NCBI GenBank assembly: GCA_040751955.1
Contig: JBFMFY010000059.1
Coordinates: 1 to 18,902, forward strand
Origin: SpSt-333 sp040751955
GTDB taxonomy: Bacteria > Bacteroidota > Ignavibacteria > UBA10030 > UBA8401
Direction: 5' to 3'
DNA length: 18,902 bases
The notes beneath the pieces were generated by a model. It did not search any database and was not told the DNA's origin. It saw nothing but the letters and a program-made list of their open reading frames with translations. Numbering within the stretch: the stretch's first letter is position 1; every line of letters starts with the position of its first letter. Of the stretch, positions 1 through 7,544 are shown one piece after another. Both the position numbers and the translations under genes were made by a program.

Positions 1-14
1 TAGATTTGTTAACG

Positions 15-1292
15 CTATTCGTACCGCAGCGCCTCGATAGGATCCAGATTTGCCGCTTTCCATGCAGGATACACGCCGAACACAATCCCGATGAATGAAC
101 AAAAGATGAGTGCGGTAATATTCATTTGCAGCGCGGTAAAATCCATCACCGGTGTCTGAAGAATTGAGACGTCGTTGTTCCACGGAAGGATTGCCGGCGC
201 TTCCATCAGCACCGCAACAATATTACCAAGCATGGAACCTGTAATAATCCCGATGATCCCGCCGATCTGACTGAACACGACAGATTCGGTCAAGAATTGT
301 GAGAGGACATTGGTTTTGGTTGCACCCAGGGCTTTCCTAACACCGATCTCTTTTGTCCGCTCTGTTACCGACACGAGCATGATGTTCATAATACCGACTC
401 CTGCTGCGATAAGTGCTATGCAGGCAATACCAAGCGTACCGATCTTGATCATAAATGTCATGTCGTTGAACGTGGAGATCATCGTTTCGTTGGAGAAGAT
501 CTCAAAATCATCCGGCTCACCGGGCGGTACCTGGCGAATGACGCGCATGACACCGCGCGACAGTTCCAACACCTCATTGTACGATTCCTGATCCCGCGCA
601 GTGACCATAATGTTGATTGACCGGTCTCTGCCGTACATATTCATGTGGGTGGTAATGGGAATAACAACAAAGTTTCCTTGGTTCCCACCCATAATGGCGC
701 CGCGCGGTGCAATTGTTCCAATCACTTTGAACTGTTCTCCGTTCACACGAACAAACTCTCCGATCGGATTTCCGGTAGGAAATATCTTTTTAACGACTCC
801 ATCTCCTAATACCACCACGTTATCTGCAGATTGTACTTCCTGATTATTGAATGAACGTCCCTGATCGATATTCCAGTTGTTTGTTGCAAGTCCGTCAACC
901 GATTCTCCAGCAACCCCGACGCTCGGATTCGTCTTTAATTTTTTATATTCGATCACGTTGCCGCCGTTCCACGTCTCCAGCCCCACGTACTTCGCCAGCG
1001 TCATCCGCTCATAGAAACGTTCCCCCTGTTCGTATGTGATGTCCTTCCTGTTACGGTAGCGGTGCCGATCCCTGTCGTTGAAATTCATCGCCGGAAATTT
1101 CTGAATCTGGAATGTATTCGTTCCCAATTCGCTTAGCCCGCTCTCAATCGCATTCTGCAGCACACCCATCGCCGTCATCACGCCAATGATGGAGAAAACT
1201 CCGACTCCAATACCGAGCAGTGTCAGTGTTGAACGCAACTTGTTTGAACGAATGGCAAACAACGCCATGTTTATGCTTTCTTGTATTTGCAT
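15..1292 (-). CDS. MacB/FtsX-type ABC transporter permease (second of two paralogues)
   Basis: Inner-membrane permease of a MacAB-type efflux ABC transporter, 425 aa, about the usual length for a MacB permease without a fused ATPase. The layout is the family one. TM1 is at about residues 22-45, followed by a large periplasmic MacB_PCD-like domain (about 46-280). TM2 is at about 284-310, TM3 at 332-363 and TM4 at 391-411. Two family motifs are visible: VTERTKEIGVRKALGA after TM2 and a C-terminal DPIEALRYE. It is the last gene of the efflux operon and a paralogue of the permease at 1804-3039; both share a KFP...YRNRK stretch early in the periplasmic domain. No Shine-Dalgarno is visible before the ATG. 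The bases just upstream belong to the repeat flanking an inserted element, so its original ribosome site may have been lost. The family is certain; the substrate is unknown. Confidence 0.93.
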   Translation of the reverse strand: MQIQESINMALFAIRSNKLRSTLTLLGIGVGVFSIIGVMTAMGVLQNAIESGLSELGTNTFQIQKFPAMNFNDRDRHRYRNRKDITYEQGERFYERMTLAKYVGLETWNGGNVIEYKKLKTNPSVGVAGESVDGLATNNWNIDQGRSFNNQEVQSADNVVVLGDGVVKKIFPTGNPIGEFVRVNGEQFKVIGTIAPRGAIMGGNQGNFVVIPITTHMNMYGRDRSINIMVTARDQESYNEVLELSRGVMRVIRQVPPGEPDDFEIFSNETMISTFNDMTFMIKIGTLGIACIALIAAGVGIMNIMLVSVTERTKEIGVRKALGATKTNVLSQFLTESVVFSQIGGIIGIITGSMLGNIVAVLMEAPAILPWNNDVSILQTPVMDFTALQMNITALIFCSFIGIVFGVYPAWKAANLDPIEALRYE

Positions 1293-1311
1293 GTCTGGTT
1301 AGTGGTAACTT

Positions 1312-1333
1312 GTAACTGGTTATTTGTTATTGG
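1312..1333. repeat. Left copy of imperfect inverted repeat flanking the S23-type pseudogene
   Basis: The plus strand reads GTAACTGGTTATTTGTTATT followed by GG. Its complement closely resembles the plus strand at 1768-1797, which carries AATAACAAAT and ATAACCAGTAAC with five extra bases between. Related GTTAC/GTAAC motifs continue to about 1295, almost touching the start codon of the permease gene at 1292. The last codons of the decayed four-helix gene read into this repeat. Confidence 0.6.
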
Positions 1334-1693
1334 TTACTTGCTTTTTGATTGAATTGATAAAGGCGTTTAGTTTCTTTCCTAGCATTTCCATTCTTTTCAT
1401 TTATTCAAAATAGTTTTCTTCTGGTAGAAGTTTTCTCTTGTATGATCTTCGAAGCCAATTTTTCTCTCTTCGAGAGACCCTTTAGAATAATAACAAAACT
1501 GAACATTTTCCTTAAAAGGATATCTTCCAAATCCTTCACTTAAATTTGACGAGACCGAATCAGCTGCTCTTACTATTTGTTTACCGACAGTATCTTTCGG
1601 AAATCTATCCCATGCTAAAACTAGATCCCATATATCATCCGCAAGTTTTTCCGCAAGTTGGTATACTTCCAAATCATCTAGTTTTTGAAACAT
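1320..1693 (-). pseudogene. Decayed four-helix-bundle protein gene (23S rRNA IVS / S23 family)
   Basis: The N-terminal 77 or so residues match the four-helix-bundle (23S rRNA intervening-sequence protein) family: LEVYQLAEKLADDIW, then DTVGKQIVRAADSVSSNLSEGFGRY, then ENVQFCYYSKGSLEE. After that the reading frame fails. As it stands the ORF ends at 1397 with an unrelated tail. Restoring one lost base near 1464-1465 gives the family-typical continuation EETKNWLRRSYKRKLLPEE and then NYFE. An in-frame TAA at 1401-1403 follows, and the same frame resumes as KRMEMLGKKLNAFINSIKK, which looks like the fourth helix. With one base restored, the span from 1693 to the TAA at 1320 is exactly 125 codons, close to normal family length. 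Two independent lesions argue for a pseudogene rather than a single sequencing error. The cellular function of free-standing members is unclear; the fold is shared with Avd of diversity-generating retroelements. It lies between two efflux permease genes and is probably an insertion. Confidence 0.85.
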
Positions 1694-1767
1694 ACGGGTT
1701 ATTAGTTTTCGTGTCGAATCAATCCACTATGAGCAATACCGATTTATACAGCTTAAATTCATTTTAC

Positions 1768-1797
1768 CCCAATAACAAATTACAAATAACCAGTAAC
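1768..1797. repeat. Right copy of imperfect inverted repeat flanking the S23-type pseudogene
   Basis: The plus strand begins CCCAATAACAAATTACAAAT and ends AACCAGTAAC, an imperfect inverted match to 1312-1333. It ends about six bases from the stop codon of the upstream permease (TAG on the minus strand at 1804-1806). The pair therefore brackets an insertion that fits between the two permease genes. The interval 1694-1767 between this repeat and the pseudogene start shows nothing else recognisable. Confidence 0.6.
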
Positions 1798-1803
1798 TAA
1801 AAA

Positions 1804-3039
1804 CTATTCGTATCTCAACGCTTCCACAGGATCCATTTTGGACGCACGGTTTGCTGGTAAGAATCCGGATACAACACCGACAAGCAACGATATGATGATC
1901 GCGATAGCAACAACGGATAAAGGCATTGATGTCGGGAGAATCTGGTTGATCAACAGACTGAGTGGATATGAAATAATAATTCCGATCAGACCGCCTATTA
2001 ACGAAAGAACTGCCGACTCGATCAAGAACTGGAACAGGATCGTTGAACGTTTGGCGCCGATTGCTTTGCGTATTCCGATTTCCTTTGTCCGTTCCGTGAC
2101 AGAGACGAACATGATATTCATTATTCCGATGGCGCCGACAAAGAGCGACAGCGCTGTAATAAACAACCCAATCCCCGCAACAACGCCGCCGATCGCATTA
2201 AAAGTCTGAATGAACATTTCTTGCTGGTTGATCGCAAAATCATCTTCGACACCAGGTTTCACACCGCGAGCTTTGCGCAGTATCCCCCGCAATTCTTCCT
2301 TTGTATTTTCCAGATTGTTGATGTCCGATGCTTTCACATTCAGCGATAATCCGCGGCGGTTATTGCTGAACTTTTGCAAGAAATTCGTAATCGGAATGAT
2401 GACGCGGTTATCAAGGTCCATGCCCAAAAAACTTCCTTGTTTTGCAATAACTCCGACAACGCGAAACGTATGCGAACCGACCTTCACGTACTTTCCCAAC
2501 GGTGTTTCACTGGGAAATAATTTTTCCGCCACGACATATCCCAATACCACAACCGGACGATCACCGTTCGATTCCGCCTGCGAAAAGAATCTCCCCATCT
2601 CCATATTCAGTCCGAACGTGGTGATGTATTGATCGTTCGCCCCGATCGCAAAAATGCCGTCCGATGTGATGCTGCGGTACTTGATCGGGACCATCGCAAA
2701 CGCCGTCGGAGTGATGGCGTCGGCAAGTGTGATCTGATCGCGCACCATTTTGTACTGACGCAGATCGATATTTTTTCTGTTCCGGTACTTCCACCAGTTG
2801 TCGCCGCCATCGAACCACGGGAATTTCTGTACATACAAAACATCGGCGCCAATCTTGGAGACCGTTTCGTTAAACGCGCGGCTCAATCCTTCGATCGCGG
2901 TTCCCATCAACGTCACCGATACAATCCCGATCACAATGCCGAGTGTCGTCAGAACGGATCGCATCTTATTTGCGCGGATCGCCTGGAACGACATCATGAG
3001 CCCTTCTTTAATTTCATATCCCCAATCGACAAGTCTCAT
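1804..3039 (-). CDS. MacB/FtsX-type ABC transporter permease (first of two paralogues)
   Basis: Inner-membrane permease of 411 aa. TM1 is at about residues 28-50 and is followed by a periplasmic MacB_PCD-like domain to about 285. Three TM segments lie at about 286-312, 335-368 and 373-395. It carries VTERTKEIGIRKAIGA after TM2 and ends DPVEALRYE, the same signatures as the permease at 15-1292. The shared KFP...YRNRK segment suggests that the two arose by duplication. It presumably pairs with its paralogue to form a heterodimeric channel powered by the ATPase encoded 18 bp upstream; that pairing is inference. A purine-rich AAAGGAA sits about 8 bases before the ATG and supports this start. Confidence 0.94.
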   Translation of the reverse strand: MRLVDWGYEIKEGLMMSFQAIRANKMRSVLTTLGIVIGIVSVTLMGTAIEGLSRAFNETVSKIGADVLYVQKFPWFDGGDNWWKYRNRKNIDLRQYKMVRDQITLADAITPTAFAMVPIKYRSITSDGIFAIGANDQYITTFGLNMEMGRFFSQAESNGDRPVVVLGYVVAEKLFPSETPLGKYVKVGSHTFRVVGVIAKQGSFLGMDLDNRVIIPITNFLQKFSNNRRGLSLNVKASDINNLENTKEELRGILRKARGVKPGVEDDFAINQQEMFIQTFNAIGGVVAGIGLFITALSLFVGAIGIMNIMFVSVTERTKEIGIRKAIGAKRSTILFQFLIESAVLSLIGGLIGIIISYPLSLLINQILPTSMPLSVVAIAIIISLLVGVVSGFLPANRASKMDPVEALRYE

Positions 3040-3057
3040 TGTAAGGATTCCTTTTCG

Positions 3058-3771
3058 TTACGCGTGAAGCACCGGGTGAATTCTATCGGTTACGGGACCG
3101 TCATGTTCCACCATGCCGTCGCGGATTCTGATGACGCGATGCGCATGACGTGCGATATCTTCTTCGTGCGTTACCAGAATTATCGTGTTCCCCTGCGCAT
3201 GTAATTCATTGAACAGCCCCATAATTTCCACACCTGTCTTCGAATCAAGATTCCCGGTCGGTTCGTCCGCAAGGATAATGGATGGCTTCGTTACCAGTGC
3301 GCGTGCAATTGCAACGCGCTGCCGCTGACCGCCGGATAGTTCGTTGGGTTTGTGGTGCATACGGTCTTCGAGTTTTACATGACGCAACGCTTCTTCAGCC
3401 AATTCATGGCGGACATTTTTCTTCATGCCGGCATAGATCAACGGCAGTTCGACATTGTGAAGAGCGTTGGAGCGGGCAAGCAGATTAAATGTTTGAAACA
3501 CGAACCCGATCTCTTTATTCCGAATCTTTGCCAGTTCGTTGTCATTCATATCGCTGACATTCACGCCGTTGAATTCATACAATCCGGATGTCGGAGTATC
3601 AAGGCAGCCGATAATGTTCATCAACGTGGACTTCCCGGAGCCGGACGGACCCATGATCGCAACGTATTCATTCTTGTTGATCTGCAGCGACACATCCACT
3701 AAGGCATTCACTTCAACCGTTCCCATGATGTATGTTTTTTTGATATTCTTGATGTTGATGACTGGGTTCAT
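3058..3771 (-). CDS. ABC transporter ATP-binding protein (MacB/LolD type)
   Basis: Cytoplasmic nucleotide-binding subunit of 237 aa that drives the two adjacent permeases. All core motifs are present: Walker A GPSGSGKST (41-49), Q-loop Q93 in VFQTFNLL, signature LSGGQ (145-149), Walker B IILADEPTGNLDS (165-177) and switch histidine H202 in VTHEED. The sequence type (YIMGTVEVNAL near the start, GCLDTPTSG after Walker A) is that of the MacB/LolD/FtsE branch. AGGAA lies about 5 bases before the ATG. It starts 8 bp after the TPR gene and ends 18 bp before the first permease gene, so operon membership is clear. One ATPase gene serves two different permease genes, so the transporter is probably an ATPase dimer on a permease heterodimer. 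Confidence 0.96.
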   Translation of the reverse strand: MNPVINIKNIKKTYIMGTVEVNALVDVSLQINKNEYVAIMGPSGSGKSTLMNIIGCLDTPTSGLYEFNGVNVSDMNDNELAKIRNKEIGFVFQTFNLLARSNALHNVELPLIYAGMKKNVRHELAEEALRHVKLEDRMHHKPNELSGGQRQRVAIARALVTKPSIILADEPTGNLDSKTGVEIMGLFNELHAQGNTIILVTHEEDIARHAHRVIRIRDGMVEHDGPVTDRIHPVLHA

Positions 3772-3779
3772 AAAGATTC

Positions 3780-4730
3780 CTATAATTCGTTGATTTTCTT
3801 TTTTGCCGTTTCAGCGCGTCTTCCGTCCGGTTCGACCGACAAAAACCATTGATATGTTTCTTTTGCTTTCTGATTCATTGATTTCTTTTCATAACAATCC
3901 GCAAGTGAAAAAATTGAAGCGGAAAAATTTTTGTCAATCGAAAGTGCAAGCAAATATTTTTCGATCGCTAGATCAAATTTTCCATGGGAGCGAAGAACGT
4001 CGGCATAACTATCGTACGCATCGGGATTTTTCGGTTCAAGATCGATGTACTTTTTCATCTGTCCGTATGCCTCTTTGTAGCGCTTCTGGTTCATGTAAAA
4101 GTAACCGAGTTGCTTGTATCCACCCCCGCGTTCAGGCGCCGCTTCAATTGCTTTCTTGATCTCCGATTCTGCATTGACAGAATCCTTTTTTCGGGAGAAA
4201 TAATTCGCATGCAGCAGGTGACCCCGGAACGGATCGAGTTTTGTGACCGCATCCACCTCCGCAAGCGCTTTCTCCTCACTTCCACCCATAATGCCGGGTG
4301 CCATGATATAATAATTGAATAATGCAATACGCGCTGCGATATTTGACGGATCCAGTTCCGACGCCCGAAGGAAAGCATTTTTAATTTTCGGGGCAAGAAG
4401 AGCCTGCGAGAAGACATTTGCATTCATCGCCTGCTGCCCGAGAATTTCACCGCGAGCATGGTGATACTTTGAGACATTCTCGTTCAGTTCAATCGCTTCG
4501 TCGATCTCATCTTCGGCATCATCAAAATTTCCTTGCCGGGATAATGAGACAGCAAGATAGTACCTCGCTTCCGGGTCACGCTTATTTTTTTCTACTGCAG
4601 ATTCAAAGAACGATTGCGCCTCTTTGTATTTACGCTGTTCTATCAGTTTAATTCCCGTACTATCAATTTGCGAAAGTGCGCAGCACGCCACAACACACGA
4701 AAGGATACAAAGTTTGCGAATGATTGTCAT
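3780..4730 (-). CDS. Exported TPR-repeat protein of the efflux operon
   Basis: A 316-aa protein with an N-terminal export signal (MTIIRKLCILSCVVACCALS). VVAC at residues 13-16 fits a lipobox, so it may be a lipoprotein facing the periplasm; cleavage by signal peptidase I after about residue 20 is the alternative. The rest is helical TPR-like repeats, for example EARYYLAVSLSRQGNFDDAE, GYKQLGYFYMNQKRYKEAY, DAYDSYADVLRSHGKFDLAI and SIFSLADCYEKKSMNQKAKE. It lies between the adaptor gene (12 bp upstream) and the ATPase gene (8 bp downstream), so it is co-transcribed with the exporter. TPR proteins are not standard parts of MacAB-TolC pumps. A scaffold or substrate-capturing role is possible but unproven. 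The Shine-Dalgarno (GAAGA) is weak. Confidence 0.85.
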   Translation of the reverse strand: MTIIRKLCILSCVVACCALSQIDSTGIKLIEQRKYKEAQSFFESAVEKNKRDPEARYYLAVSLSRQGNFDDAEDEIDEAIELNENVSKYHHARGEILGQQAMNANVFSQALLAPKIKNAFLRASELDPSNIAARIALFNYYIMAPGIMGGSEEKALAEVDAVTKLDPFRGHLLHANYFSRKKDSVNAESEIKKAIEAAPERGGGYKQLGYFYMNQKRYKEAYGQMKKYIDLEPKNPDAYDSYADVLRSHGKFDLAIEKYLLALSIDKNFSASIFSLADCYEKKSMNQKAKETYQWFLSVEPDGRRAETAKKKINEL

Positions 4731-4742
4731 TCTTCAATTGTA

Positions 4743-6041
4743 TTATTTATTGCCGCCTTGCGGAGCCATTGCAAACTTCTTTGCCTGGTTTTCAACTTTC
4801 ACAACAGAACCATCTTCAAGATCGCGGTTAATCGCTTTGTACGACCCGCTGATAACTTCGGCATCCTTTGTAGCACCATCCAATATCTCAACATATCCTT
4901 CATCATTGATTCCGCGTTTTACCGGCACCATTTTCGCTTTACCGTTCTCAACAACAAAAATACATTCGATCGGTTTCTCGTTTGTTGCAAATCCGGGACT
5001 GCCTTGCTGTCCTTCGCCGCCTTCGGCTGGTTTTTCACCGCCTTTTGGTTTTGGCGCCCGCGTTGTTACGCTCTGAATAGGAACCGACAACACATTCCGC
5101 TTTGTCTCGGTTTCAATATCTGCCGTCATCGACATACCGGGACGCAAAGAGACTTCTTTATTCAGTACGCGAATCTTTACCTGAAAATTGGTCACTTCAT
5201 CCTGTGTTCCAAGTCCCCGCGAGGTAGCAGTATTTGCAATTTCGTACACCACACCGGCAAATTTTTTATCCGGAAAGGCATCAATGGTAATGCGTGCAGT
5301 ATCACCGATCGAAATCGTAACGATGTCATTCTCGCCGACATCCACACGCGCTTCCATCATACTTAAATCAGCCACTGTCATGATATGCGTTCCCTGCGTA
5401 AAGCTGCTTCCGCTTACCCTCTCGCCGAGTTCAGAAAGTAATTGAGATACTGTCCCATTCATTGGAGCGTAGATCGCCGTCTTCGCCAAACTCTCACGTG
5501 CATCACGGAGAGACGCCTCCGCCTGCCGAACGCCTGCCTGCGCGGATTCATATTGAGCTTTCGTCGTGTTCAATGCTGTTCTGGCAGCAACAAACTCCTG
5601 ATCTGAAAGAAGAGACTTCTGATACAATTCTTCTGCCCGCTTAAATTCGGATTCGACCTTTTCCAGATTCGCTTTTTGCAAATTGAGATTCGCCCGCGCG
5701 GAAGAGAGCCCCGCTTCAGCGCGATCTACTTGCGCCTGGTACTGATCCGGTTTTATGCGAACAAGCAGATCCCCCCGTTTTACTTTGTCTCCCTCTTTAA
5801 CAGGAAGTGCCGTGATTTCGCCGCTGACCTCGGCGTTGATCTTCACCATCGTTTCCGGTTGAATTTTACCGGATGCATTGACAACCTGCGTGATTGTCCG
5901 TTCGGTTATCTTTTCAGTTTGAACAGTGATGATATTCTCCTTTTTGCTCCCGAGAACGACGACCAGGATCAAGATCACAATCACTGCACCGATGCCGGAA
6001 AAGATGAATATCTTCTTTTTGTTCTTTTTGCCGTTTGCCAT
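4743..6041 (-). CDS. Periplasmic adaptor (membrane fusion) protein, HlyD/MacA family
   Basis: Adaptor of 432 aa that should bridge the inner-membrane transporter and the TolC-like channel. A lysine-rich cytoplasmic tip (residues 1-10) is followed by a single TM anchor (11-31). The first lipoyl half lies at about 64-98. An alpha-helical hairpin rich in Ala, Glu and Gln covers about 100-187. The second lipoyl half (AIYAPMNGTVSQLLSELGERV) is at about 189-209, followed by beta-barrel and membrane-proximal domains. The region RPGMSMTADIET near 300-311 is typical of the MacA/RND adaptor group. A Gly/Glu/Pro/Lys-rich insertion at about 328-354 interrupts the membrane-proximal domain and looks like a flexible loop. 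CGGAG about 5 bases before the ATG supports the start. It begins 23 bp after the TolC-like gene and ends 12 bp before the TPR gene. Confidence 0.94.
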   Translation of the reverse strand: MANGKKNKKKIFIFSGIGAVIVILILVVVLGSKKENIITVQTEKITERTITQVVNASGKIQPETMVKINAEVSGEITALPVKEGDKVKRGDLLVRIKPDQYQAQVDRAEAGLSSARANLNLQKANLEKVESEFKRAEELYQKSLLSDQEFVAARTALNTTKAQYESAQAGVRQAEASLRDARESLAKTAIYAPMNGTVSQLLSELGERVSGSSFTQGTHIMTVADLSMMEARVDVGENDIVTISIGDTARITIDAFPDKKFAGVVYEIANTATSRGLGTQDEVTNFQVKIRVLNKEVSLRPGMSMTADIETETKRNVLSVPIQSVTTRAPKPKGGEKPAEGGEGQQGSPGFATNEKPIECIFVVENGKAKMVPVKRGINDEGYVEILDGATKDAEVISGSYKAINRDLEDGSVVKVENQAKKFAMAPQGGNK

Positions 6042-6064
6042 AATTACTCCGTATGATAAATATA

Positions 6065-7387
6065 TTAATACTTGTCTTTACCGACAGCAATTCTGAATTG
6101 CTGTTTTGCATACATATAGTCGTATGATGCACTCACTTTGTTGCTTAACGCTGACGTATAGTTTGCCGTTGCAACGAGCAGATCGAGAAGCGTGTTTGAA
6201 CCGAGATTGTACCTCTCTTCAGCAATCCGGCGGTCTTCCTCCGCAGAGACGACATTCTTCACAGAAACGTCCATTCTCTTTTTCGCTGTCTGCAGGTTCA
6301 ACAATGCGGTACGAATTTCTTTCTGCACCTTACGTTTTGATTGTTCGAGATTTTGCTCTGCCAATTCGTAGTTTAACTGACTTGTTTGCACGTTTGAACT
6401 TACCTGAAATCCGCTGAAGATAGGAACGTGCAGTGTCAGTGCAACATCCCATCCGGTTGAATTTTTGAAATTCGAAAAGTCGGATCTTCCTGCCAGTGTA
6501 TATCCATAACCCCCATTTAAAGAAAGCGAGGGCCAGTGTCCCAGTTTAGCAATCGTTAAACTATTAGATGCGGCATCGCGTGAAAGGAGTGATGCTTGAT
6601 AGTCAGGACGCGATGAAAGTGCCTCGTTCACCAACGCAGCATAGTCGTGCATTTCATTTTGATATGCGCTATCGGATTGTTCAACCTCGGCATTGACCGC
6701 AACATCATCAAATTCGTATTCTTTGGTCACATCGAGCGATAATAGATAGAGAAGGTCGTTCTTCGAATTGTCATAGTTGCTCTGTGCATTGATGACGGAA
6801 AGCTCGTCGTTCGCTGTCTGCACTTGCTGGCGGTACAAATCTGCTTTTGCTACTGCACCCACTTTATTTGATTCTACAATACGGGAGAGCTGCTGTTGGC
6901 TCCTCTTCAAATTATCTTCAGCCACTTTCAACAGCTGTTTGTTGCGAAGGACAGTGAGATACGCTTGATGCACGGCAAGTGCAATTGATTGACGGCTCTG
7001 CTGATAATTATATTCTTCAGCTCCGGCAAGATTCTGAGCTCTGTCTATTGAAGAAAGATTGCTGAATCCATTTCCAATTGAAATTCTTGCATCAAGCGAT
7101 GCAGTTGTTCCCCCACCCGCAGACAATCCGGATGGGATTAAAGGAGTTGCATCAAAAGATGATCCATTTCTCGCCCACGTACCTTCAGCAGAGACATTTG
7201 GGAGCAATCTTCCGTATTCGGAGAGAACACCAGAGCGTTGTATCTCCATTGAATTCTTTGCTCCTATCACGGAAATATTTTTTTCGAGTGCGATCTGTAT
7301 TGCTTGCTGTAAGGAGAGTTTTTCTTGTGCGTGAGAAGTAGAGAGTGTAATTGTTAAAATTAAAGCAATTACGAGGAAATTTTTCAT
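6065..7387 (-). CDS. TolC-like outer membrane efflux protein
   Basis: Outer-membrane factor of 440 aa, the usual length. A Sec signal peptide is evident (MKNFLVIALILTITLSTSHA, cleavage after about residue 20). The mature protein contains the two OEP-type repeats, with long coiled-coil helices rich in Gln, Asn, Ala and Ser. Characteristic stretches are LSLQQAIQIALEKN at the start and LGSNTLLDLLVATANYTSAL near the C-terminus. It should form the trimeric beta-barrel and helical tunnel that completes the tripartite exporter. It is the first gene of the efflux operon. The Shine-Dalgarno CGGAGAA lies about 6 bases before the ATG, one of the clearest in this window, as expected for a first gene. Confidence 0.95.
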   Translation of the reverse strand: MKNFLVIALILTITLSTSHAQEKLSLQQAIQIALEKNISVIGAKNSMEIQRSGVLSEYGRLLPNVSAEGTWARNGSSFDATPLIPSGLSAGGGTTASLDARISIGNGFSNLSSIDRAQNLAGAEEYNYQQSRQSIALAVHQAYLTVLRNKQLLKVAEDNLKRSQQQLSRIVESNKVGAVAKADLYRQQVQTANDELSVINAQSNYDNSKNDLLYLLSLDVTKEYEFDDVAVNAEVEQSDSAYQNEMHDYAALVNEALSSRPDYQASLLSRDAASNSLTIAKLGHWPSLSLNGGYGYTLAGRSDFSNFKNSTGWDVALTLHVPIFSGFQVSSNVQTSQLNYELAEQNLEQSKRKVQKEIRTALLNLQTAKKRMDVSVKNVVSAEEDRRIAEERYNLGSNTLLDLLVATANYTSALSNKVSASYDYMYAKQQFRIAVGKDKY

Positions 7388-7453
7388 TGAATTCTCCGAA
7401 AAATAGACTATAAAACTATGTTTGTTAACGTTCTAAAATGGCAAAAGTTGCAA

Positions 7454-7471
7454 GAAAAAACTGAGTTTTTC
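7454..7471. terminator. Weak A/T-rich hairpin between nagZ-amiE and the efflux operon
   Basis: The plus strand reads GAAAAAACTGAGTTTTTC, a near-perfect inverted repeat with a very small loop. On the minus strand it lies downstream of the NagZ-AmiE gene and upstream of the TolC-like gene, where a terminator for the salvage operon would be expected. The stem is almost entirely A:T and there is no separate T-run, so termination activity is doubtful. The rest of 7388-7544 shows only the TolC Shine-Dalgarno; I could not pick out a convincing promoter. Confidence 0.2.
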
Positions 7472-7544
7472 GGTGAGAAATGAGTAAATCTCGGCGAACA
7501 GAGTCTTTTGTTACCAACAGAGACACTGCAACAATGGTTCGGGT

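Noticed and set aside
1397..1693. Intact 98-aa four-helix protein
   Set aside because: The C-terminal tail is out of the family frame. The proper continuation is present one base over, so the ORF is a frameshift product.
1300..1800. Intervening sequence of a 23S rRNA gene
   Set aside because: S23-type proteins can mark 23S rRNA insertions, but both flanks are permease genes and no rRNA sequence is present.
2629..3204. 191-aa plus-strand ORF across the permease/ATPase junction
   Set aside because: It is antisense to two well-supported genes, has no recognisable domain and fits a codon-bias shadow.
7388..7453. Promoter for the TolC-like operon
   Set aside because: Several partial hexamers occur (TTGCAA, TTAACA, TAGAAC) but none pair at proper spacing and distance from the start, so no call was made.
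7503..7524. Terminator hairpin GTCT...AGAC just after the NagZ-AmiE gene
   Set aside because: The stem is short with an internal mismatch loop and no T-run follows on the minus strand.
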